Part shown: in pieces, positions 1-6,824 of the stretch
How positions within the stretch are numbered: position 1 is the stretch's first letter
Layout of the letters: every line of letters starts with the position of its first letter
Assembly (NCBI RefSeq): GCF_002567005.1
Contig: NZ_NUZU01000223.1
Location: forward strand, 10,222 to 42,502
Source of the DNA: Bacillus sp. AFS073361
GTDB lineage: Bacteria > Bacillota > Bacilli > Bacillales > Cytobacillaceae
Reading direction: 5' to 3'
Length of the DNA: 32,281 nt
The notes under the pieces: model-generated
What the model was told of the DNA's origin: nothing
Databases searched by the model: none
The model's input: only the letters and a program-made list of their open reading frames with translations
Translations under genes and position numbers: made by a program

Positions 1-86
1 CAGGGGAGACCCCGCAGAAGCGCAGCGACGAGGAGGCTCCCCGGCACGCCCGCGAACCGCTTGTGCCCTGAACGGAAATCAACAGA
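1..86. repeat. GC-rich interspersed intergenic repeat (partial)
   Basis: This stretch is far more GC-rich than its surroundings. It has self-complementary blocks such as GGGAGAC near position 4 and GGCTCC near 35. From memory it resembles a short element found many times between genes in Bacillaceae genomes, which ends in a CGGAAATCAACA-like motif, as this one does near 73-84. It may continue upstream of the window. Its function is unknown to me, and it shows no coding signal. Confidence 0.5.
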
Positions 87-113
87 CTGGTTACACAGCC
101 AATTTTTATTATA

Positions 114-133
114 TTTCCGTTACCTAACGGAAA
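114..133. promoter_or_regulatory. perfect inverted repeat upstream of the licBCA-type operon
   Basis: The arms are TTTCCGTTA and TAACGGAAA, nine bases each, separated by CC. No T-tract follows on either strand, so a terminator is unlikely. A DNA-binding protein site for the downstream PTS operon, or for the gene upstream of the window, is the simplest inference. Confidence 0.4.
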
Positions 134-147
134 AAACCTTTCTGTAA

Positions 148-163
148 AATTAAACGCTTTCAA
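148..163 (+). promoter_or_regulatory. weak cre-like site (CcpA) upstream of licB
   Basis: AATTAAACGCTTTCAA fits the catabolite-responsive element consensus WTGNAANCGNWWNCAW except at positions 2 and 3. The right half (CGCTTTCAA) is good and the left half is poor. A CcpA-controlled sugar operon would be expected here, but the match alone is weak. Confidence 0.3.
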
Positions 164-247
164 CGTAAACTATAAAACATAAAGAGGTTAAAACACTTTA
201 GATTGTTTTTCAAAATAACTTTTATGAATAATAGGAGGAATAAATCA

Positions 248-556
248 ATGAATATTTTATTATGTTGTGCAGCAGGAATGAGTACAAGTTTATTAGTAAC
301 CAAGATGGAAAAAGCAGCCCAAGAACAAGGGTTGGAAGGGAAAATCTGGGCAGTTGCAGCTAACTCAGTCAATCAGCATATTGACAATGCAGATGTCCTT
401 CTTTTAGGACCTCAGGTTAGATACCTTCTTTCAAATATGAAAAAGTTAGGTGAAGAAAAGGGCATACCAGTGGATGCCATCAATCCCATCCACTATGGTA
501 CATGTAACGGTGCAGAAGTTTTAAAAACAGCTATAAATCTAGCCAATAATAAATAA
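248..556 (+). CDS. licB: PTS lactose/cellobiose-family IIB component
   Basis: This is a 102-aa cytoplasmic phosphocarrier of a beta-glucoside (cellobiose/lichenan-type) PTS. It accepts phosphate from IIA and passes it to the sugar entering through IIC. The N-terminus MNILLCCAAGMSTS is the family's phosphocysteine loop; Cys7, just before AAGMSTS, is the expected phosphorylated residue (Cys6 is also present). An ATG at 203 is in frame, but the ATG at 248 follows an AGGAGGA at 233-239 and gives the usual family length and start, so 248 is preferred. It is first in a IIB-IIC-IIA-glycosidase cluster with the same gene order as B. subtilis licBCA. Whether the true substrate is cellobiose, chitobiose or another beta-glucoside cannot be read from the sequence. 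Confidence 0.93.
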   Translation: MNILLCCAAGMSTSLLVTKMEKAAQEQGLEGKIWAVAANSVNQHIDNADVLLLGPQVRYLLSNMKKLGEEKGIPVDAINPIHYGTCNGAEVLKTAINLANNK

Positions 557-573
557 TAAAGGGAGAAAAGAAA

Positions 574-1914
574 ATGAGTAAATTCAACAGCTTTCTAGAA
601 GAGAAAGTCATGCCCGTTGCAGGAAAAATTGGTGCGCAAAGACACTTATTGGCTCTTCGTGATGGTCTTATTGCGACCATGCCATTCATTGTCATTGGTT
701 CATTTTTCTTGATCGTGGCTAATTTACCGATTCCAGGTTATGCTGATTGGATGACTTCTATTTTTGGCCCAACATGGGCTGCTAAATTAAGTTATCCAGT
801 AGATGCAACTTTCAATATCATGTCACTTATTGCAGCGTTCGCCGTGGCTTACCGACTAGCAGAAGGCTATAAGCTTGATGCAATGAGTGCGGGTGCAATT
901 TCAGTTGCTGCTTTCATGTTGACAACACCATTTAGTTTCTTATTTACTCCAACTGGAGCTGAAGAAGGAGTTTTGGTAACTGGTGCAATTTCAAAAGCTT
1001 TCTTGAGCAGTAAAGGTTTGTTTGTTGCGTTACTTTTTGCCATTATATCAACAGAAATTTATCGTTGGGTTGTCAAAAAAGATATTGTTATTAAAATGCC
1101 AGCGGGTGTACCGCCTAGTGTTGGTAAATCATTTGCAGCATTAATTCCAGGATTTTTTGTTCTTCTTGTGGTTTGGGTAATCCGTTTACTTGTTGAAATG
1201 ACTCCTTATCAAAGTATCAACGGTTTAGTTACGACCCTTTTAGGTGACCCATTAAAGTTGGTAGGACTTACTCTAGGTGGAACCATTGTTGCTGAATTAT
1301 TCGTAACTTTATTATGGGCTACTGGATTACACGGTACAAACATTGTTAAAAGTGTAATGGAACCAATTTGGTTTGGTGCGATGGGTGACAATATGACGGC
1401 CTATCAAGCTGGACAGCCTCTACCGCATATTGTTACACAACAATTCTGGGATAACTTTGTTCACATCGGTGGAACAGGTGTAACATTTGGTTTGGTTCTA
1501 TCCATGGTTATGTTTGCTAAATCTCAACAAATGAAAAGTCTTGGTCGTTTGGCGCTTGCTCCAAGTATCTTTAACATTAACGAGCCATTAATATTTGGTA
1601 TGCCAATCGTGTTAAACCCAATCATGATTATTCCATTCGTCCTTACTTCAATCGTTACTGTTATTGTCACCTTCTTAGGAATGGATATGGGATTAGTCGC
1701 AAAACCATCCGGTATTGCAGTGCCTTGGACCATGCCGCCAATTATCTCAGGATATCTTGCTTCTGGCGGACATATTTCAGGTGCTATCATGAACTTAGTT
1801 AACATTGCTATTTCTTTTGTCATTTATCTTCCATTCTTCAGAATATATGATAAAGCGAAAAAGAGAGAAGAAGATGCAATGAATAAAGGCGAAACAAAGG
1901 AAAGTATCGCCTAA
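574..1914 (+). CDS. licC: PTS lactose/cellobiose-family IIC permease
   Basis: This 446-aa polytopic membrane protein is the sugar-translocating subunit of the PTS begun by the preceding IIB gene. Hydrophobic segments run through most of the length, beginning near residue 30. The family signature SIFNINEPLIFGMP lies at about residues 331-344, with Glu337 as the conserved substrate-binding glutamate, and a GLHG motif (His253) lies in the other conserved loop. The length is normal for the family. It starts 17 bp after licB with a GGGAG ribosome binding site, so the two are co-transcribed. The C-terminus is a charged cytoplasmic tail. Confidence 0.95.
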   Translation: MSKFNSFLEEKVMPVAGKIGAQRHLLALRDGLIATMPFIVIGSFFLIVANLPIPGYADWMTSIFGPTWAAKLSYPVDATFNIMSLIAAFAVAYRLAEGYKLDAMSAGAISVAAFMLTTPFSFLFTPTGAEEGVLVTGAISKAFLSSKGLFVALLFAIISTEIYRWVVKKDIVIKMPAGVPPSVGKSFAALIPGFFVLLVVWVIRLLVEMTPYQSINGLVTTLLGDPLKLVGLTLGGTIVAELFVTLLWATGLHGTNIVKSVMEPIWFGAMGDNMTAYQAGQPLPHIVTQQFWDNFVHIGGTGVTFGLVLSMVMFAKSQQMKSLGRLALAPSIFNINEPLIFGMPIVLNPIMIIPFVLTSIVTVIVTFLGMDMGLVAKPSGIAVPWTMPPIISGYLASGGHISGAIMNLVNIAISFVIYLPFFRIYDKAKKREEDAMNKGETKESIA

Positions 1915-1954
1915 GAAAAAAGACTGGGTATTAGTTCGGGGACCCAAAATTGAC

Positions 1955-1978
1955 AGGAGAGGATATTGTTCCTCTCCT
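1955..1978 (+). other. intercistronic hairpin between licC and licA
   Basis: AGGAGAGGA pairs perfectly with TCCTCTCCT around a six-base loop. No T-run follows, so it is not a standard terminator. It could stabilise or process the mRNA to set the IIC:IIA ratio. Confidence 0.5.
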
Positions 1979-2005
1979 AGTAAATCATATGAAAGGCTGT
2001 TAATC

Positions 2006-2326
2006 ATGAATAAAGAGGAACTTTACAATCATGCATTTCAACTTATCCTTCATTCAGGAAATGCAAAAAGCTTAGCAATGGAAGCGATGTATGCAGCTAA
2101 AGAGGGAAATTTCGATGAAGCGGAAGGAAAACTAACCGAAGCAGATTCTGCATTTAATGAAGCACATCATGTCCAAACTGATTTAATCCAAAAGGAAGCG
2201 GGCGGAGATGACTTTAATCTTCCTCTTATTATGATTCATGCACAAGATCATTTGATGAACTCATTGACTCTAAAAGATTTAGCGAGAGAAATCATTGAAT
2301 TGCATAAACTTATCAAAAAGGCTTAA
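2006..2326 (+). CDS. licA: PTS lactose/cellobiose-family IIA component
   Basis: This 106-aa trimeric-type IIA protein takes phosphate from HPr and passes it to IIB. His78 in the sequence IMIHAQDHLMNS is at exactly the position known for the phospho-histidine of LacF-type IIA proteins. Asp81, which binds the metal at the trimer axis in that family, is also present. The protein is helical, with an early segment typical of the family (SLAMEAMYAAKEGNF). The ribosome binding site (AAAGG near 1991) is weak compared with those of licB and licC, and the gene sits behind a hairpin, which suggests expression tuned apart from IIC. It completes a three-protein PTS with the two preceding genes. Confidence 0.94.
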   Translation: MNKEELYNHAFQLILHSGNAKSLAMEAMYAAKEGNFDEAEGKLTEADSAFNEAHHVQTDLIQKEAGGDDFNLPLIMIHAQDHLMNSLTLKDLAREIIELHKLIKKA

Positions 2327-2347
2327 AACAAGATCATCTTTCAGGAG

Positions 2348-2394
2348 GACATACAAAAGTTAAACATTGTTGGTAACTTTGCAAAAGGTATGTC
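2348..2394 (+). terminator. long imperfect hairpin with T-run (terminator or attenuator)
   Basis: GACATAC (2348-2354) pairs with GTATGTC (2388-2394), and inside it AAAGTTA (2356-2362) pairs with TAACTTT (2374-2380). ATTTTTT follows at once. It lies between licA and the glycosidase, so it either ends the PTS transcript or attenuates read-through. Confidence 0.5.
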
Positions 2395-2405
2395 ATTTTT
2401 TAATT

Positions 2406-2426
2406 GCCCAATATTGGGCTTTTTTT
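2406..2426 (+). terminator. second hairpin plus T-tract before the glycosidase gene
   Basis: GCCCAA and TTGGGC are separated by only TA and followed by seven T. With a loop opened from the stem this makes a compact rho-independent terminator. It is placed about 50 bp before the next start codon and directly after another terminator-like structure. Confidence 0.55.
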
Positions 2427-2474
2427 ATTAAAGATTATTTCGCATACTCGTTCTTAGAAAGGAAATGAAATTAA

Positions 2475-3968
2475 ATGAAAAAAACATTCCCAGAAAATTT
2501 TTTATGGGGTGGAGCTACTGCTGCAAACCAATATGAAGGTGGATACAATGAAGGCGGGAGAGGGCTGGCAACAAGTGACTTCATAACAAATGGTTCTGCA
2601 GACCGTCCAAGAAAAATTACCATCCAGTTAAATGATGGCACAAAAACAATGGTAAACCGACGACCTACCGGGGACCCGAAAGTAGATACAATACCAGAAG
2701 GCGCATCAGGCTATATTGATGAAAATGTTTATTATCCAAGCCATAAAGCGGTAGATTTTTACCACCATTACAAAGAAGATATTGCTCTTTTGGGAGAAAT
2801 GGGGTTTAAGTGTTTCCGGCTATCTCTTAGTTGGTCCCGTATCTTCCCAAAAGGTGGAATTGAAGGGGAACAACCAAAGGAGGAGGGGCTAAAATTTTAC
2901 GAAGATATTTTTAAAGAATGCAAAAAATATAATATCGAACCATTAGTCACTCTTTATCATTTTGAAACTCCTGCTTATTTGGCTGAACATTTTAATGGAT
3001 GGGGCGGACGTGAGACGATTGATTGTTTTTTAAGAATGTGTAAAGAAGTCTTTACAAGGTATAAAGATTTAGTTAAGTACTGGATCACCATTAATGAAAT
3101 TAATGTATTAAATGGTTATGCCTTTATGGGAACCAGGGAGGCTGCTGCACAGGTACGTTATCAAGCAAAGCATCATATGTTTGTAGCGAGTGCACGTGCC
3201 AATAAGCTTTGTCACGAGATTATTCCGGATGCAAAGATTGGCTGTATGGTTGCATTAAGCTGCATTTACCCGAAAGATTGTAAGCCGGAAAATGTATTTG
3301 GAGCTTTGGATTACCGAAGAGGAGCTCTGATCTATTCCGATATCATGATGAGAGGGTATTACCCATCGTACGCTGGCCGTCTTTTTGAAGAAATGGGGGT
3401 AACTATAAAAAAGGAACCAGGGGATGATGAATTAATCAAGGCGCATCCTTCCGATTTTTTATCATTTAGTTATTACCGCAGCAGTGTATACCATACTGAA
3501 ATTGTTCAGAATACCGATACAGGCGGACAAATGGGAGATGTAAATCCTTTCGTAGAAAAAACGGAGTGGGGTTGGGCAATTGACCCCATTGGGCTAAGAT
3601 ACACTTTATCTGAACTTTATGACCGATATCAAAAACCACTCTTTATTGTTGAAAACGGAATGGGAACCATTGATAAAGCAGATGAGAATGGATATGTGGA
3701 GGATGATTATCGGATCCAATACTTCCGGGATCATATTGCAGAAATGAAAAAGGCGGTTACTTTAGACGGTGTTGACTTAATGGGCTATACACCATGGGGC
3801 TGCATCGATGTAGTTTCAGCAGGAACTGGAGAGATGAAAAAACGATATGGTTTTATTTATGTAGATATGGATGACGAAGGAAACGGAACATTAGAAAGAA
3901 CAAAGAAAAAATCATTTGATTGGTATAAGAAAGTGATTGCAACTAACGGTGAAGACCTTAGTTTTTAG
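2475..3968 (+). CDS. 6-phospho-beta-glucosidase, glycoside hydrolase family 1
   Basis: This 497-aa cytoplasmic enzyme cleaves the 6-phosphorylated beta-glucoside delivered by the upstream PTS. The GH1 start FLWGGATAANQYEG is clear. The acid/base Glu is E208 in TINEIN and the nucleophile is E393 in IVENGMG. The phosphate-binding triad of 6-phospho-glycosidases is visible near the C-terminus: Ser448, Lys456 and Tyr458 in the VSAGTGEMKKRYGF region, spaced as in E. coli BglA. This supports a 6-phospho substrate over a plain glucoside. An AAGGAAA at 2458-2464 serves the ATG. It is separated from licA by two terminator-like hairpins, so its expression may depend on read-through. B. subtilis lic operons carry a GH4 enzyme (LicH) at this position; this locus has a GH1 enzyme. 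Confidence 0.93.
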   Translation: MKKTFPENFLWGGATAANQYEGGYNEGGRGLATSDFITNGSADRPRKITIQLNDGTKTMVNRRPTGDPKVDTIPEGASGYIDENVYYPSHKAVDFYHHYKEDIALLGEMGFKCFRLSLSWSRIFPKGGIEGEQPKEEGLKFYEDIFKECKKYNIEPLVTLYHFETPAYLAEHFNGWGGRETIDCFLRMCKEVFTRYKDLVKYWITINEINVLNGYAFMGTREAAAQVRYQAKHHMFVASARANKLCHEIIPDAKIGCMVALSCIYPKDCKPENVFGALDYRRGALIYSDIMMRGYYPSYAGRLFEEMGVTIKKEPGDDELIKAHPSDFLSFSYYRSSVYHTEIVQNTDTGGQMGDVNPFVEKTEWGWAIDPIGLRYTLSELYDRYQKPLFIVENGMGTIDKADENGYVEDDYRIQYFRDHIAEMKKAVTLDGVDLMGYTPWGCIDVVSAGTGEMKKRYGFIYVDMDDEGNGTLERTKKKSFDWYKKVIATNGEDLSF

Positions 3969-3990
3969 ATTAATTAATATCAAGATTAAC

Positions 3991-4029
3991 AAAACATAAA
4001 ACAGGTGCTCAGCATCTGTTTTATGTTTT
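3991..4029 (+). terminator. strong, probably bidirectional terminator
   Basis: A 14-bp perfect stem (AAAACATAAAACAG with CTGTTTTATGTTTT) is extended inward by TGC/GCA. The T-rich right arm and A-rich left arm allow termination on either strand. It closes the beta-glucoside locus. Confidence 0.85.
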
Positions 4030-4137
4030 ATTTACGCGCATAAATCATCAAGATCCTGGCTTTAAAATTTAATGCGGTTGACTTTTCATGATACTATAAT
4101 GAGTATATGAATTTGATATGTAATGAGGTTGAGAATC

Positions 4138-5133
4138 ATGAGTACAATTTTAGATATTGCCAAGCTTGCGGGTGTGGCAAAGAGTACGGTTTCTCGGTTT
4201 TTAAATGGCGGCTCTGTTGGGGAAGCGACGAAGAAAAAAATTGAACAAGCGATAAAGGACACCGGGTATACGCCGAATCCATTTGCACAGAGCTTGAAAG
4301 CGAAGAAAACGAATATTATTGGCACGATTGTCCCGCGGCTTGATTCCTACGCTTCTTCGCAAACGTTAATTGGTATTGATGAGAAATTAAAACAGCTGAA
4401 TTATCAAATGATGATTTCTAATACAAGTCAAAATCTGGAGCGAGAGATTGAAAGCATTTATAGCTTTGCTAATCAAAAGATGGCGGGGATTATTTTGCTT
4501 GCTACCGAAATCACGAGGCAGCATATCGAGGCATTTGAAACCGTTAAAGTTCCTGTTCTGCTAATAGGACAAGAGCATGAGGATTTTTATAGTCTAATTC
4601 ATGATGATTTTTGCGCTGGTTATGAAATGGGGCGGTATGTTCTTGAAAAAGGATATCGGAAAATTGCATATCTAGGTGTAACGGAACGGGATATTTCAGT
4701 AGGGGTGAAGCGAAAACAAGGCTTTAAAAAGGCGGTTCAAGAAGTAGAGGATTGTGAAGTTCGATTCTATGAGACATTGTTCAAGATTCCAGCAGCGCAA
4801 GCTAGTGCAATGGAAATCATCCATGAATTCCAGCCTTCAATCATTGTTTGTGCGACCGATAATATTGCCCTTGGGGTGATGAAGGCTGCGTATTTAGAGG
4901 GGCTAACGATTCCTAAAGATATAGCATTAACGGGTTTTGGCGGATATGATGTGACAGAGATCATGCATCCAGGCTTAACGACAGCGAAGTTTTTTTATAA
5001 AGAAGCGGGGGAAACGGCTGCAAAACATATCGTAGAGTTAGTCAATGAACGCCCTGTCGAAAGAGTAACTATTTCTAAATTTGAAATTATTGAGCGGGAA
5101 AGCGTTGACAATTTCTTTAATCGTCCACTATAA
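4138..5133 (+). CDS. scrR: LacI-family sucrose operon repressor
   Basis: This 331-aa transcription factor has a LacI-type helix-turn-helix at residues 1-45 (TILDIAKLAGVAKSTVSRFLNGG), a hinge, and a periplasmic-binding-protein-like sensor domain. An in-frame ATG exists at 4123, but the ATG at 4138 is preceded by TGAGG at 4124-4128 and starts exactly at the family's N-terminus. It lies directly upstream of a sucrose PTS, hydrolase and fructokinase and next to three GGAACCGGTTCC-type palindromes, so it is inferred to repress that operon and itself. LacI operators have a central CG, which these palindromes share. The inducer is not evident; fructose or sucrose-6-phosphate would be expected. A TATAAT at 4095-4100 may be its -10 box, but no well-spaced -35 is visible. 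Confidence 0.88.
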   Translation: MSTILDIAKLAGVAKSTVSRFLNGGSVGEATKKKIEQAIKDTGYTPNPFAQSLKAKKTNIIGTIVPRLDSYASSQTLIGIDEKLKQLNYQMMISNTSQNLEREIESIYSFANQKMAGIILLATEITRQHIEAFETVKVPVLLIGQEHEDFYSLIHDDFCAGYEMGRYVLEKGYRKIAYLGVTERDISVGVKRKQGFKKAVQEVEDCEVRFYETLFKIPAAQASAMEIIHEFQPSIIVCATDNIALGVMKAAYLEGLTIPKDIALTGFGGYDVTEIMHPGLTTAKFFYKEAGETAAKHIVELVNERPVERVTISKFEIIERESVDNFFNRPL

Positions 5134-5143
5134 TAAAAACAAC

Positions 5144-5155
5144 GAAACCGGTTCC
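5144..5155. promoter_or_regulatory. ScrR operator copy 1 (imperfect)
   Basis: GAAACCGGTTCC differs from the perfect palindrome at one base. It sits just past the scrR stop codon and overlaps the left arm of the putative scrR terminator. Its centre is 88 bp from operator 2, which would permit DNA looping. Confidence 0.6.
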
Positions 5156-5215
5156 AATCAAGAGAACCTTTTCACTTGGTAACAATTGAATTCGGTTTCT
5201 CTTTTAATTATTTAT
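5144..5215 (+). terminator. putative scrR terminator overlapping an operator
   Basis: GAAACCG (5144-5150) pairs with CGGTTTC (5193-5199), with further imperfect pairing inside (CAAT with ATTG). A T-rich run starts at 5200. The stem is less regular than the other terminators in this window. Confidence 0.4.
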
Positions 5216-5231
5216 TTTTTTAGCACATTTT

Positions 5232-5243
5232 GGAACCGGTTCC
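5232..5243. promoter_or_regulatory. ScrR operator copy 2
   Basis: GGAACCGGTTCC is a perfect 12-base palindrome with a central CG, typical for LacI-family repressors. It overlaps a possible -35 (TTGGAA, 5230-5235), so binding here should block RNA polymerase at the sucrose operon. Confidence 0.8.
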
Positions 5244-5270
5244 GGTCGGGATTTATTTTTACTCAAAAAT

Positions 5271-5282
5271 GGAACCGGTTCC
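5271..5282. promoter_or_regulatory. ScrR operator copy 3
   Basis: This is a second perfect GGAACCGGTTCC, 39 bp centre-to-centre from copy 2 and about 34 bp before the scrA start. It probably lies in the 5' untranslated region or at the transcription start. Copies 2 and 3 bracket the likely promoter. Confidence 0.8.
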
Positions 5283-5315
5283 TAAATCAAATCAAAGGAA
5301 AAGAGAGGGATTAAG

Positions 5316-6767
5316 ATGGATCATAAAAAAATTGCGCGGGAAGTTCTTAATGCCATTGGTGGTCAGGAAAACGTATCAGCTGCAGCGCATTGCGCCACAC
5401 GTTTACGTCTAGTTTTACATGATGAATCAATTGTTAATCAGTCAGAATTGGATAACATGGATGTCGTGAAAGGGACCTTTGCAACAGGAGGTCAATTTCA
5501 AATTATCTTAGGATCTGGAACGGTGAACGAGGTCTACAAGCACTTGGCAGAGATGTCTGGTCAAACGGAAATGTCAACGAGTGATGTGAAAGACGCGGCG
5601 GCGAAGAAACTGAATCCGATTCAGCGATTCGTCAAAATGCTGTCAGACATTTTTGTTCCAATTATCCCAGCGATCGTCGCTGGTGGTTTACTAATGGGAA
5701 TCAACAATATCTTAACGGCTCCAGACTTGTTTATTGAAGGAAAATCCTTAGTGGATGCCAATCCAGAAATGGCGGATTTAGCAGCACTTATCAATACATT
5801 TGCCAATGCAGCCTTTGTCTTTTTACCGATTTTAATTGGTTTTTCAGCAACGAAACGGTTTGGAGGGAATCCTTTCCTTGGGGCCACACTTGGAATGCTA
5901 ATGGTTCATCCGGACTTATTAAATGGGTACGGTTACGGTGCTGCGTTACTGAAAAATGAAGTCCCGGTTTGGAATCTTTTTGGGTTAGAGATTGAAAAAG
6001 TAGGTTATCAGGGAACCGTACTTCCTGTTCTTGCCGCGTCTTTTATTCTAGCAAAAATTGAAACATCTTTACGGAAGGTTGTTCCCTCTGCTTTAGACAA
6101 TCTATTAACACCGTTATTGTCTATCTTTATTACCGGAGTTTTAACGTTCACATTGGTAGGACCGCTTACACGCTCAGCTGGTAATCTATTAACAGATGGA
6201 ATTGTCTGGCTATATGACACAACAGGTGTCATTGGCGGAATCATCTTCGGTTTACTTTATGCACCAATCGTTATTACAGGTATGCACCATAGCTTTATTG
6301 CGGTAGAAACGCAATTGCTTGCTGATGTTGTGAAAACGGGTGGATCGTTTATCTTTGTTATTGCAGCGATGTCAAACATTGCGCAAGGAGCTGCAACACT
6401 CGCTGTGCTAAAGACGACGAAAAATGCCAAGATCAAAGGAACCGCCTCAGCAGCTGGAATCTCTGCCTTATTAGGAATTACGGAACCAGCGATGTTTGGG
6501 GTTAACTTGAAATTACGCTATCCATTTATCGGTGCCATTATTGGTTCTGCTGTCGGATCTGGCTTTGTTACAGTGTTCAAAGTTAAAGCAACAGCGTTAG
6601 GGGCAGCTGGTATACCAGGAATTATCTCGATTCGTCCAGATACAATTATTTCTTATGTGATCGGTATGGCCATTGCGTTTGCCGTAGCATTTATCGTTAC
6701 GATTGTTTTAGCAAAAAGAGAAGAGAAAATAGCAGTTAAAAAATCATCTGGTCAAGCAGCAGCATAA
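5316..6767 (+). CDS. scrA: sucrose-specific PTS IIBC permease
   Basis: This 483-aa membrane protein (also called SacP in Bacillus) imports sucrose as sucrose-6-phosphate. The IIB domain comes first, with phospho-cysteine C26 in AAHCATRLRLVL. After a linker of about 30 residues the glucose-superfamily IIC domain begins near residue 105 (VKMLSDIFVPIIPAIVAGG). Conserved IIC motifs are GMHHSF (His324-His325) and GITEPAMFG (Glu390). No IIA domain is fused, so it must borrow a glucose-type IIA from elsewhere, as is common for this family. The ribosome binding site is an AGAGAGGG before the ATG. Two operators lie just upstream, and sacA and scrK follow in the same direction. Confidence 0.94.
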   Translation: MDHKKIAREVLNAIGGQENVSAAAHCATRLRLVLHDESIVNQSELDNMDVVKGTFATGGQFQIILGSGTVNEVYKHLAEMSGQTEMSTSDVKDAAAKKLNPIQRFVKMLSDIFVPIIPAIVAGGLLMGINNILTAPDLFIEGKSLVDANPEMADLAALINTFANAAFVFLPILIGFSATKRFGGNPFLGATLGMLMVHPDLLNGYGYGAALLKNEVPVWNLFGLEIEKVGYQGTVLPVLAASFILAKIETSLRKVVPSALDNLLTPLLSIFITGVLTFTLVGPLTRSAGNLLTDGIVWLYDTTGVIGGIIFGLLYAPIVITGMHHSFIAVETQLLADVVKTGGSFIFVIAAMSNIAQGAATLAVLKTTKNAKIKGTASAAGISALLGITEPAMFGVNLKLRYPFIGAIIGSAVGSGFVTVFKVKATALGAAGIPGIISIRPDTIISYVIGMAIAFAVAFIVTIVLAKREEKIAVKKSSGQAAA

Positions 6768-6777
6768 AAAAGAATGA

Positions 6778-6803
6778 AAAGGGGAATCCAGTGATTCTCC
6801 TTT
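6778..6803 (+). other. intercistronic hairpin between scrA and sacA
   Basis: AAAGGGGAATC pairs with GATTCTCCTTT (one G-T pair) around a CAGT loop. It is followed by a weak T-rich stretch. It may attenuate or stabilise the mRNA between permease and hydrolase. Confidence 0.5.
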
Positions 6804-6824
6804 CTGTATTAGGAGTGAATCAGC

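Noticed and set aside
2355..2394. RAT-type (LicT/SacY) antiterminator sequence before the glycosidase
   Set aside because: Only fragments such as ATTGTT and GCAAAA resemble the consensus, and the required spacing and pairing are not kept.
4078..4100. TTGACT plus TATAAT as the scrR promoter
   Set aside because: The spacer is only 11 bases, too short for sigma-A; the TATAAT may still be used with another, weaker -35.
5230..5412. 60-codon open frame across the sucrose operators
   Set aside because: It overlaps the well-supported scrA start in another frame and covers operator DNA.
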